From assembly GCA_945863875.1 (NCBI GenBank), contig CAMBBS010000026.1:1-59504 (forward strand): a DNA stretch of 59,504 nucleotides, written 5' to 3'. Each line of letters begins with the position of its first letter. Within the stretch, counting starts at the first letter, position 1. Below are positions 19,501-27,250 of the stretch, piece after piece. Source of the DNA: Desulfopila aestuarii DSM 18488. GTDB taxonomy: Bacteria > Desulfobacterota > Desulfobulbia > Desulfobulbales > Desulfocapsaceae. The position numbers and the translations under genes are program-made. Under the pieces are notes generated by a model. It was not told the origin of the DNA. It saw only the letters and a program-made list of their open reading frames with translations, and did no database searches.

Positions 19501-19919
19501 ACGACCACCTCTTCGATACTGCTGCTTTCGACCATTTCCAGACAATTCTGCGGACAGAATGGTACGCAACGGCCACAATGGATACAGACATAGACATCGC
19601 CCATGCGATCCTGGTAAATGGCGTCAACAGGACAGGCAGCGACACATTTCCCGCACTGAATGCACAAACTTTTCTTGACAAGAACTCCGCCTCCGGGCCG
19701 TTTTGTAAAGGCGCCGGTGGGGCAGACCTCGGCGCAGGGCGGAGGATCACAGGCCAGGCACCTGTTGGCGACAAAACCGGTGGACACCCCGCCGGAAGAT
19801 TGAATGCGAATCCCCGCGGTATTCCACGAAATCCTTTTGTGCACCAGGCGTGCACAGGCCAGCGAGCATGACTGGCAACCGATACACTGATCCATACGTG
19901 GGGTGGTAAGCTGTTTCAT
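19497..19919 (-). CDS. Polyferredoxin with four [4Fe-4S] motifs, electron partner of AOR
   Basis: This 140-residue electron carrier has four cysteine sets: CIGCQSCSLAC, CLACDPPPCAEVC, CIQCGKCVAAC and CIHCGRCVPFC. They could hold four [4Fe-4S] clusters, the arrangement of AOR-associated ferredoxin subunits. There is no signal peptide, so it is cytoplasmic like AOR. The start is placed at 19919 because the upstream frame is not ferredoxin-like; an AGGAGA ribosome site lies 11 bases before it. The ATGA overlap with AOR supports a complex of the two proteins. Confidence 0.9.
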   Translation of the reverse strand: MKQLTTPRMDQCIGCQSCSLACARLVHKRISWNTAGIRIQSSGGVSTGFVANRCLACDPPPCAEVCPTGAFTKRPGGGVLVKKSLCIQCGKCVAACPVDAIYQDRMGDVYVCIHCGRCVPFCPQNCLEMVESSSIEEVVV

Positions 19920-20193
19920 ATTCTTTTTGGTTCTCCTGAGGCTGACCAATTCCTTCGCGCTGCAAGCCATATCATATACAAAAAAAGGCCAAAAATAACT
20001 ATCCAATCACCAAAAAAAGGTTGCCCCTCTTTTTCTAATTACCAGTTTCTCCTCTTTTCGACCACGCCTGAATGGCAAAATGCCAAAAGATATCTTCCAT
20101 TTTCACTACAGCTGCTTTAGATTCATGGGATGATTTCCCTAATTGTTCCTTAATATTTTCTCTGTTGAGAGATATTTGCATCCTTTGGCGACA

Positions 20194-21090
20194 ATGGCTG
20201 ACGACATAAAAAAGCGACTGCACCAGTTTTTCCCTGCTGAAACCTTTCCGGTCTCCGAGATAGAACTGGCGCTGGAAAAAGGGGATATCCTCGCCACAAA
20301 GGAAGCAATTCTGCCCTTTCTGCAGACCGCCCTATTCGACGAAAAGGTGCTGGAGATTGAGCTCGACAGCTTGCCGCGCACCTATTTTTCAAGACTGAAA
20401 GACGATCTTCCCGGCGTGACCGAAGGCGAGGAGGATGCAGTTTTGCAGGAGGAAGACGAGTACAATCAAGGCGATTATTTAACCCTTATGAGCCATATTG
20501 TCACCTTGCCCCTGGAACCCGGGCTCGGTAATCTGCACCTTCGCCATTCCCGCTCCATCGTTTTGCGTATGTTCACCAACACCTACGCCGTGGAACTCGC
20601 CACGACCTTTGAGGAGCTAACCACGGTCGGCGATCTCCCTGTGCTGAAACTGGCCTACCCCACGCTGGCAAGAAAAGTCTACAATGCCCGCGAGTTTCGG
20701 GCAAAAGTCCCGGAAAGCCTGAATTTCGTCGTCTCTATCGAACTTGACGAAGATGTCTCGGAGCTGGAAACGGTGCCCGTTGACATCAGTATCAAGGGAA
20801 TGGCCTTTTCCGTGAGCAAGGAGGAACAGAAAATGTTTACCATAGAAACGACGCACACGCTGAAACTCTATGTCAAGGATGAACTCCAGGCAGTGCTTGA
20901 TGGAACGATCAGACACCTCTCCAAAGTACGCAAAAAAGGCGGCATCGAATATGTCTGCGGGGTCGAGTTCGACCTGGCAACGCGAACACTGGCCGCCGTG
21001 GTCGAATCTCTTGTCGCGTCCGTGCAGCGGGCCCATCTCAAGGATCTGGCCGAGAAATCGGACGCCAGCGGCATCAACCTGATAGCCTGA
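20194..21090 (+). CDS. PilZ-like domain protein
   Basis: This 298-residue protein carries a C-terminal PilZ-like domain, about residues 185-285, with DISIKGMAF matching the D/NxSxxG motif and CGVEFDL near its end. The usual RxxxR motif is replaced by REFRAK, so cyclic-di-GMP binding is uncertain. The N-terminal 180 residues are acidic and unrecognised. The start is uncertain: the Met at 20194 lacks a clear ribosome site and an in-frame TTG lies 51 bases upstream. The nearby diguanylate cyclase (34 kb region) would make a receiver of cyclic-di-GMP plausible. Confidence 0.7.
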   Translation: MADDIKKRLHQFFPAETFPVSEIELALEKGDILATKEAILPFLQTALFDEKVLEIELDSLPRTYFSRLKDDLPGVTEGEEDAVLQEEDEYNQGDYLTLMSHIVTLPLEPGLGNLHLRHSRSIVLRMFTNTYAVELATTFEELTTVGDLPVLKLAYPTLARKVYNAREFRAKVPESLNFVVSIELDEDVSELETVPVDISIKGMAFSVSKEEQKMFTIETTHTLKLYVKDELQAVLDGTIRHLSKVRKKGGIEYVCGVEFDLATRTLAAVVESLVASVQRAHLKDLAEKSDASGINLIA

Positions 21091-21143
21091 AACGTGCCGG
21101 TCAACAACGTTAAAAAACAAATAAATATTCAGGAGAGACGGCG

Positions 21144-21374
21144 ATGGTCAGATTCAGCGTGCACAACCTGGGTGAACATACCATAGACAATATGGTCGTC
21201 AGCGGCCCCTTTGCGGCAGTCGTCATGGAAATGGCCGAGCTGTTCCTCGCCACCTATGCCGGACCAGCCGATGGAGATCTCGACTATCACTTTGCCGAGT
21301 ATATCATTAAGAATTCCTACGGCCAGGGACAAATACTCGAATGGGCACGAGCATCTTCCGGGCCAATACACTAA
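21144..21374 (+). CDS. Small protein of unknown function
   Basis: This 76-residue, mildly acidic protein has no recognised domain, signal peptide or membrane helix. It is behind a strong ribosome site (CAGGAGAGACGGCG) 53 bases after the PilZ-like gene, which supports a real gene in the same transcript. It is convergent with the NifU-like gene, the two stop codons being only 14 bases apart. No function is proposed. Confidence 0.65.
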   Translation: MVRFSVHNLGEHTIDNMVVSGPFAAVVMEMAELFLATYAGPADGDLDYHFAEYIIKNSYGQGQILEWARASSGPIH

Positions 21375-21388
21375 GTTGTTGAGAAAAA

Positions 21389-21811
21389 TCAGGTGGGTTC
21401 AGCTCTCTGCTCTGCGGCGGCGCCCTTTGTACAATCGGCCAGTGCCAGATAGAGCGTGCCGACGGCCAGTTCGGCACAGTGGTGATGATCTTCCGGCAAG
21501 GTTTCAAGAAAATCGATAACAGCAGCCGGCGTAAGCTCCCATCCTTGCTCCAGTGGTTTCCCTTCGACGAGAACGGCCACAGCATTCGAGCAGGCATTGG
21601 TATTCGTGCAGCCGTCTAAGATAAATGTCAGCCGCTCGATGATCCCCTCTTTTACCGACAGGTACATGGTGATGGTATCCCCGCAGTCGCCGGTCTTTCT
21701 GCCGACACCAGCGGCATTTGCCGTCGCCATCCTCCTGTCCCAGAGATTGGCCATGACCAGAAATTGTTCGGAATGGTCCTGCCAGTAATCAAATTTTTCT
21801 ACCATCGCCAT
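21389..21811 (-). CDS. NifU/IscU-type iron-sulfur cluster scaffold homologue
   Basis: This 140-residue protein has the three-cysteine plan of the IscU/NifU N-terminal scaffold: GDCGDTI near residue 43, GCTNTNACSNAV near 68 and HHHCAELAV near 110. The family assembles [2Fe-2S] or [4Fe-4S] clusters for delivery to apo-proteins. No cysteine desulfurase or other isc/nif gene is nearby, so it is an orphan scaffold or a specialised variant. Abundant Fe-S proteins such as the AOR ferredoxin nearby could be clients, but this is speculation. Confidence 0.8.
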   Translation of the reverse strand: MAMVEKFDYWQDHSEQFLVMANLWDRRMATANAAGVGRKTGDCGDTITMYLSVKEGIIERLTFILDGCTNTNACSNAVAVLVEGKPLEQGWELTPAAVIDFLETLPEDHHHCAELAVGTLYLALADCTKGAAAEQRAEPT

Positions 21812-21849
21812 ATTCCCAGATCTTTACTCCCGGCGTCGTGCTGCCGGTC

Positions 21850-22344
21850 CTACTTGTCGGTTTTTTCCCTGTCCGCGAGCGGTATAACAAACTGGGATTC
21901 GGTATCCCAGGGAAAAAGAATCCAGGTATCCTGACTCACCTCGGTGATAAAAGTATCCACAAGAGGACGGCCGGCAGGTTTTGCATAGACCGTGGCAAAA
22001 TGGGCCTTCGGCACAATTTCCCTCACTACCTGGGCTGTTCGGCCGGTATCGACGAGGTCGTCAAGGAGCAGCCACCCCGCCCCGTTCCCGTCAAAAGTCT
22101 TCAAGGTATCCACTTCGCCCTTTCTGTTTTTCCAGTCATAACTGGACAGACAGATGGTATCAATCAAGCGAATATCAAGCTCCCTGGCGATGATCGCGGC
22201 AGGAACCATGCCACCACGGGTGATGGCGATTATCCCCTTGAAATCAGCTATATGCAAAAGTCTCCAGGCCAACGCCTTGGAGTCCCGATGCAGTTGATCC
22301 CAGGAAATCGGGTATGTTTTTTTGTATTTTTCCTGTGCCGACAT
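21850..22344 (-). CDS. gpt: Xanthine-guanine phosphoribosyltransferase
   Basis: This 164-residue purine salvage enzyme transfers phosphoribose from PRPP to guanine, xanthine or hypoxanthine. The PRPP-binding loop is LLLDDLVDTGRTA near residue 95. The N-terminal YPISWDQLHRDSKALAWRL and the C-terminal WILFPWD are hallmarks of Gpt. It is separated from the NifU-like gene by 38 bases on the same strand and from the ABC transporter by 53, so it may be co-transcribed with either. Confidence 0.93.
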   Translation of the reverse strand: MSAQEKYKKTYPISWDQLHRDSKALAWRLLHIADFKGIIAITRGGMVPAAIIARELDIRLIDTICLSSYDWKNRKGEVDTLKTFDGNGAGWLLLDDLVDTGRTAQVVREIVPKAHFATVYAKPAGRPLVDTFITEVSQDTWILFPWDTESQFVIPLADREKTDK

Positions 22345-22397
22345 AGTACTTCGTTCCCTTACAACCTGTGGCGGAAATTTGTCCGTAAGGCCTGCGA

Positions 22398-23132
22398 TTA
22401 AAGGACCTGTTTCAAGAACAGCTTGGCCCTTTCTTCCTTGGGATTGGTAAAGAAATGCTCAGGAGTTCCCACTTCAACCACCTTGCCTTCATCCATAAAG
22501 ATAACACGGTCGGCAACTTCACGGGCAAAGCCCATTTCATGGGTAACGACGATCATGGTCATCCCCTCCCGGGCAAGCTGTTTCATGACATCGAGTACCT
22601 CACCGACCATTTCTGGATCAAGGGCGGAGGTTGGCTCATCAAAGAGCATAACCTTCGGATCCATGGCCAGTGCCCTGGCAATCGCCACACGCTGTTGCTG
22701 TCCGCCGGAAAGCCTTGACGGATACTCCGTGGCTTTTTCCGGGATACCAACTTTTTTCAACAGTGCCTGCGCCTTTTCTTCCGCCACTTTTTTGCTGCGC
22801 TTTCGAACGCGACACTGGGCCAGGGTAAGATTTTCCAGCACCGTCTTATGGGGAAACAGGTTGAACTGCTGGAACACCATGCCCACTTCAGCACGCACCT
22901 TATTGATGTTGGTTTTTTTATCGGCGAGGTCGACACCATCAATAATAATGTGCCCCTCGGTAAAAGTCTCCAGGCCATTTATGCAGCGGAGAAAGGTTGA
23001 TTTACCGGAGCCGGAGGGACCGATAACGACAACCACTTCCCCTCTCGCCACTTCTGTCGACACCCCGTCGACGGCCCGGACAACACCCGAGCGGCCGGCA
23101 AAAATTTTCACAACGTTCTCGGCTTTAATCAC
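22398..23132 (-). CDS. Amino-acid ABC transporter ATP-binding protein (GlnQ-type)
   Basis: This 244-residue ATPase of a polar amino-acid importer has Walker [10 protein letters not shown], the signature [15 protein letters not shown], Walker [14 protein letters not shown] and the H-loop [11 protein letters not shown] at 23132 is chosen as start because GGAGG lies 9 bases upstream and it overlaps the permease stop by 8 bases. The frame opens further upstream inside the permease gene. It is the last gene of the three-gene operon (binding protein, permease, ATPase). Confidence 0.95.
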   Translation of the reverse strand: MIKAENVVKIFAGRSGVVRAVDGVSTEVARGEVVVVIGPSGSGKSTFLRCINGLETFTEGHIIIDGVDLADKKTNINKVRAEVGMVFQQFNLFPHKTVLENLTLAQCRVRKRSKKVAEEKAQALLKKVGIPEKATEYPSRLSGGQQQRVAIARALAMDPKVMLFDEPTSALDPEMVGEVLDVMKQLAREGMTMIVVTHEMGFAREVADRVIFMDEGKVVEVGTPEHFFTNPKEERAKLFLKQVL

Positions 23133-24084
23133 TGACGGCAAGCCTCCGTTCCATATAATAAACAAGTTGTGACAATACTGAAGTCACCAAGAGATACATC
23201 GCCGCGACAACAAGCCAGACTTCGAAGGTGGCAAAGGTCGAGGTAATAATTTCCCGCCCCGATTTTGTCAGATCGGTAATGGCAATAACCGAAACCAATG
23301 AAGAATCTTTGATCAGGCTAATAAACTGTCCGGACAACGGCGGCAGGATTTTCTTAAAGGCCTGGGGCAGAATAATATCCCTCATGGTCTGAAAGGCGGT
23401 CATACCCAGCGACCTGGAGGCCTCCATCTGCCCTTTCGGGATACTCTGCACCCCCGCACGAACAATCTCCGCGACATAGGCCCCGGCGAACAGCGCCAGG
23501 GCACCGATACCACAGACATTACGGCTGAGATTAAAAACCGTCCCGAGGAAAAAATAAGCGATAAAAATCTGCACAAGCAGCGGGGTTCCACGTATACATT
23601 CCACGTAGATCATCGCCAGGCCCCGGAGGGTAATATTTTTCGAAACCCTGGCAATGCCGGTAAAAAGCCCGAGAAAGAGTGCAAAGACACTGGAAATAGC
23701 AGAAAGCCAGAGCGTCGTCCATAAGCCGACCATGAGGGGGCCAAGTCGCAGGTTTTTTTCAAAACCAACGATATCCCCTTCGAACAGATCTTCGCCTTCA
23801 GATACCTTCAGGCTCTCCGATTCCACTTTGATGACTCTTTCTTCGGATGTCTCGGAGATTAAGGTAACTCGAGCAGTCGCCCCATCCTTGACAATGGAAC
23901 CGACCTTGCCGTCAAAGGGAATCTTTTGTACATCATCCGCGAGGTAAAAAAAATACTCCGGCACCCGATACCATCGCCACTTATAATCGATCTTTTTGAT
24001 TGCACCCCAGGTACCGGCGGCCACCCCAAGCAGGATGGCCACCAGGAGCAGTTTCCAGGGCCATGTCTTATCTCTGGCTTTCAA
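23125..24084 (-). CDS. Amino-acid ABC transporter permease with an unusual periplasmic insert
   Basis: This 319-residue permease is of the HisM/GlnP type. The C-terminal 210 residues are the classic five-helix core, with the EAA-like loop [22 protein letters not shown], which docks to the ATPase. Unlike the usual 220-residue members, it has a first transmembrane helix followed by about 95 charged residues (30-120) before the core. This insert is predicted to be periplasmic and could form a sensory or docking domain. It lies between the binding protein and ATPase genes. Confidence 0.92.
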   Translation of the reverse strand: MKARDKTWPWKLLLVAILLGVAAGTWGAIKKIDYKWRWYRVPEYFFYLADDVQKIPFDGKVGSIVKDGATARVTLISETSEERVIKVESESLKVSEGEDLFEGDIVGFEKNLRLGPLMVGLWTTLWLSAISSVFALFLGLFTGIARVSKNITLRGLAMIYVECIRGTPLLVQIFIAYFFLGTVFNLSRNVCGIGALALFAGAYVAEIVRAGVQSIPKGQMEASRSLGMTAFQTMRDIILPQAFKKILPPLSGQFISLIKDSSLVSVIAITDLTKSGREIITSTFATFEVWLVVAAMYLLVTSVLSQLVYYMERRLAVSD

Positions 24085-24102
24085 AATTGCGCTTCCTTAT
24101 AT

Positions 24103-24915
24103 TTACTGGATTTCTTTCAACCAGGCATCATCATGAAACCATTTGTCATAAATCTTGTCATAAACGCCGTCGTATTTAATCTGGCTCATGAAGTTATTTA
24201 ACCAGTTCAAGAAATCGGGATCCCCGCGGCGAATAGCCCAGGCAAGAGGTTCTTTGGTAAAAGGTTCGTCAAGATGAACAAATTTACCTTGTCCCTTCTG
24301 GCTCTGAGCAATGGCATTGAACGGCAGATCGTAAATAAATGCATCAATCTTGCCGTTGGCGAGTTCCATGACCCCTTCCTGCTCGGTCTCGTAAGAGATA
24401 TATTTGGCATCAGGAATCATGCGCTTTGTAGCCTGCTCACCGGTGGTACCGAGTTTAGAGGCGATGGTATATTTCGCATTGTTCAGATCACTGTATGATT
24501 TGACCACATCGGCAAGTTCTTTTTTCAGCAGGACCGACTGCCCGATAAGAATATACGGGGTGGCAAAATTGACGGTCAGATTTCTTTCCTGGGTGAGGGT
24601 CATCCCGGACATGAGGATATCAAACTTATTGGTCAGCAGGGCCGGAATGATACCATCCCAGGCAGTAGAAACCAGTTCCAGCTCGACTTTCATGGCCTTG
24701 GCCATTCTTTTCGCCATATCGACGTCAAAACCTATAATTTCGCCTTTCTTGTTGGTTAACTCAAAAGGCATATAGCCAGGCTCCATGCCGACACGCAGTG
24801 TTCCTCGCTTTTGGATCTCCGCCAGGGTATCTGTTGCAAAGACACTCCCCGCGGAAAAGGTGATCATCACAGCCAGTGCAGCGGCCAAGAATAATGACAT
24901 TTTTTTCATCTTCAT
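24103..24915 (-). CDS. Amino-acid ABC transporter substrate-binding protein (family 3)
   Basis: This 270-residue periplasmic binding protein has a signal peptide (hydrophobic stretch at residues 7-22 ending at ASA/VFA-type cleavage). The mature chain carries the family 3 motifs: GTLRVGMEPGYMPFE at its start, GFDVDMAKRMA and GTTGEQ. It captures polar amino acids for the permease. It is the first gene of the operon, with its stop 18 bases from the permease start, so it is probably made in excess. Confidence 0.95.
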   Translation of the reverse strand: MKMKKMSLFLAAALAVMITFSAGSVFATDTLAEIQKRGTLRVGMEPGYMPFELTNKKGEIIGFDVDMAKRMAKAMKVELELVSTAWDGIIPALLTNKFDILMSGMTLTQERNLTVNFATPYILIGQSVLLKKELADVVKSYSDLNNAKYTIASKLGTTGEQATKRMIPDAKYISYETEQEGVMELANGKIDAFIYDLPFNAIAQSQKGQGKFVHLDEPFTKEPLAWAIRRGDPDFLNWLNNFMSQIKYDGVYDKIYDKWFHDDAWLKEIQ

Positions 24916-25248
24916 CTCCTTTTTTTGTTAATGTAATAGAAGGGCACAATCCGAAATACCTCGTGCTCACTAACTCACCAAATATCCACGACTTCCTTGC
25001 GTAACAAACTCCAGGACAAAACTCAAGGATATTCTATGCACTACGCTTGTTACCATGACTTCTAGGATTTCTGTATAAAAAATCTTCATAACGGCGCTTG
25101 CTCGACCACAATAAAGTCTCTTTTTAGCTTTCCTGCCATTCCCTGCGAGATATTTCCGCTCAGATCGTTTATGTTCGGCAATCTGACATAATTGGTGCTT
25201 CTTTTAAACCGCATACCCCTTCTTTCTTCCCGGCAGGTTACCCTACCG
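24916..25248. other. Non-coding gap between the ABC operon and the DMT gene
   Basis: These 333 bases separate two divergent genes and must contain both promoters. No convincing reading frame, riboswitch or strong palindrome is seen. The stretch is AT-rich in places, for example near 25070-25090, but no clear -35/-10 pair can be named with confidence. Confidence 0.5.
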
Positions 25249-26160
25249 ATGCAAACTGAAAATTCACTTCTGACATACCTGGCTCTGTCCATGGTGGTTG
25301 TTTTCCGGGTACTTTCTTTTGTCGTCACCAAGATTGCCCTGCAGGGTTTTTCCCTTTTCTGTCTCATTTTCTATCGTCTTTTTATCGCTGCGATTTTTTT
25401 CATTATCCTGCTCTGGCGCACCGGCTTCCCGTCCCTTAGCCGAAAAACCTTTAAAACCTTTGTGCTGCTGGCCCTTATGCAACCCGGCCTCTATTTTCTC
25501 TTTGAGACCTTAGGCCTCCAGTACACCCCGGCGACGAAGACATCCCAGATCATCGCCACTATTCCCATTGTCGTCCTGATGCTTTCTGCACTCTTTTTAA
25601 AAGAACGGCTCCACCCCATCAATATGCTTGGCATTGTCTGCTCCCTGGCCGGAGTGGCGATGCTCATTTTCGGCGACCGCGTCCAAACGGCGCTGCACGG
25701 CATGATCCTCGGCGATATGCTGATCTTCGGCGCGGTCCTCACCACCTCGATCTATATGAACATGACCCGGAAATTAGGCGAATCGCTCTCCTCTCTGCAC
25801 ATTACCGGCATGCAGATTTTTTTCGGCGCCCTGCTTTTCTTTCCCCTCTCACTCTGGGATCTTCCCGAATTCAACTGGCAGGCAACCTCCAGGGAATCCC
25901 TCATCGCTGTGATCGTTTTGACGATTTTTGCCACCATGGGCGCATTTTTTCGCTATAATTATGCCCTGACAAGAATTCCCGCAGCGCGGGCCGCCGCCTG
26001 TATCCACCGTATCCCTCTGGTGACTTCCTGCGCGGCATGGATATTGCTCGGAAAAACCCGTTCATTTCTGCAACTCATGGGAGGGGCACTCGTCCTGACA
26101 GCAGTTTTTCTGGCCAACCACACCCTAAAATCGATACCATTCCGAAAATGGCTCATATAA
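25249..26160 (+). CDS. DMT-superfamily transporter (EamA domain)
   Basis: This 303-residue membrane protein has ten predicted helices made of two EamA repeats, the pattern of drug/metabolite exporters such as amino-acid or amine exporters. The N-terminal repeat contains FYRLFIAAIFF and ALFLKERLHPINMLG, the conserved E-R pattern at the end of helix 4. The start at 25249 is uncertain: an in-frame TTG 57 bases upstream also exists, and neither has a strong ribosome site. It is divergent from the ABC transporter and precedes the sugar kinase by 59 bases. The substrate is unknown. Confidence 0.88.
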   Translation: MQTENSLLTYLALSMVVVFRVLSFVVTKIALQGFSLFCLIFYRLFIAAIFFIILLWRTGFPSLSRKTFKTFVLLALMQPGLYFLFETLGLQYTPATKTSQIIATIPIVVLMLSALFLKERLHPINMLGIVCSLAGVAMLIFGDRVQTALHGMILGDMLIFGAVLTTSIYMNMTRKLGESLSSLHITGMQIFFGALLFFPLSLWDLPEFNWQATSRESLIAVIVLTIFATMGAFFRYNYALTRIPAARAAACIHRIPLVTSCAAWILLGKTRSFLQLMGGALVLTAVFLANHTLKSIPFRKWLI

Positions 26161-26219
26161 GACCTTCTTACTTCGAATAAAAATCAACCCACCCACAACC
26201 CCAACGCAAGGTTTACCCG

Positions 26220-27143
26220 ATGAAGAACATATTTATCTCCGGCTCACTCGCCTACGATCGTATCATGAATTTTCCCGAGAGCTTTTCCGACCATATCCTG
26301 CCGGATAAAATCCATAGCCTCAACGTCTGCTTCCAGGTCGACGGGGTGACGGAAAACTACGGCGGCACTGCCGGCAATATTGCCTATGCCCTCAGGCTTA
26401 TGGGCAAAAATTCCACCATCACCGCCACCATCGGCAGCGACCACCATAAATATTTTGCCTGGCTGGACAAGCATAATATTTCACGGAACGGCATTACGGT
26501 GATCCCGGAGGAACTGACGGCCGGGGCCTATATAACAACGGATAAAAGCAACAATCAGATTACCGGCTTCAATCCCGGGGCAATGAAATATTCCTCCAAC
26601 CTCGACATCGAGGGACTCAACACCAAAGAGACCCTTCTTCTGGTCTCACCCGGCAACCTTTTCGATATGATCAACTACCCAAAGCTTTGCAAGCAAAAGG
26701 CTATCAGATATATTTTCGACCCCGGCCAGGCCCTTCCGGTGCTCAAGGCGCAGGATTTACTCGATGTCATTACCGGCTGCACGCTCCTCATCGTTAATGA
26801 TTACGAATTCAACCTGATCATGGACAAGACCGGCCTGACGAAGGATGGGCTTCTTGCCCTTGCCGAAAATACCATTATCACTCTGGGCGGCGCCGGTTCG
26901 GAGCTCTATGGCCAGAATAGTAAAATAACCATCCCGCCGTTCAAGGCGGCCCAGGTGGTTGACCCAACCGGCGCGGGAGATGCCTACCGTGGCGGCCTGC
27001 TCAGCGGCTTGATGAGCGGCAGTGATCTGCAAACCAGCGCCATGCAAGGCAGCGTCTGCGCCTCCTTTGCCGTCGAATGCAAGGGCACCCAGGTTTATTC
27101 GTTCACCCCCGAGGAATTCAACAACCGCCTGCTGGCAAATTAG
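26220..27143 (+). CDS. PfkB-family carbohydrate kinase (adenosine/ribokinase-like)
   Basis: This 307-residue kinase phosphorylates a sugar or nucleoside. The N-terminal signature NYGGTAGNIAYALRLMG near residue 47 and the C-terminal DPTGAGDAYRGG near residue 250, with the catalytic Asp in GAGD, define the PfkB family. The sequence is closest in character to adenosine kinase-like members. The gene follows the DMT transporter on the same strand. An inverted repeat lies 20 bases after its stop codon. Confidence 0.88.
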   Translation: MKNIFISGSLAYDRIMNFPESFSDHILPDKIHSLNVCFQVDGVTENYGGTAGNIAYALRLMGKNSTITATIGSDHHKYFAWLDKHNISRNGITVIPEELTAGAYITTDKSNNQITGFNPGAMKYSSNLDIEGLNTKETLLLVSPGNLFDMINYPKLCKQKAIRYIFDPGQALPVLKAQDLLDVITGCTLLIVNDYEFNLIMDKTGLTKDGLLALAENTIITLGGAGSELYGQNSKITIPPFKAAQVVDPTGAGDAYRGGLLSGLMSGSDLQTSAMQGSVCASFAVECKGTQVYSFTPEEFNNRLLAN

Positions 27144-27163
27144 CAGTGCACCGAATACAATAA

Positions 27164-27190
27164 AAGGAGAGGTGCCCGGCACCTTTCCCG
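27164..27190. repeat. Compact palindromic hairpin (REP- or terminator-like)
   Basis: AGGTGCC and GGCACCT face each other around a single central C (27170-27184), with AAGG and CCTTTCC-type flanks extending the fold. It is 20 bases after the PfkB stop and about 60 bases before the kinase gene. It may be a terminator or a REP-like dispersed element; copies elsewhere would decide. Confidence 0.45.
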
Positions 27191-27250
27191 TAGTCGTTAA
27201 ATGTCTCATGTTACCTTTTCCCATTTCCACTGGATTGGAGGTCCTCGCTT

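Noticed and set aside
20073-20085. TGGCAAAATGCCA hairpin upstream of the PilZ-like gene.
   Set aside because: The stem is only 5 bp with no T-run, too weak for a terminator or a named site.
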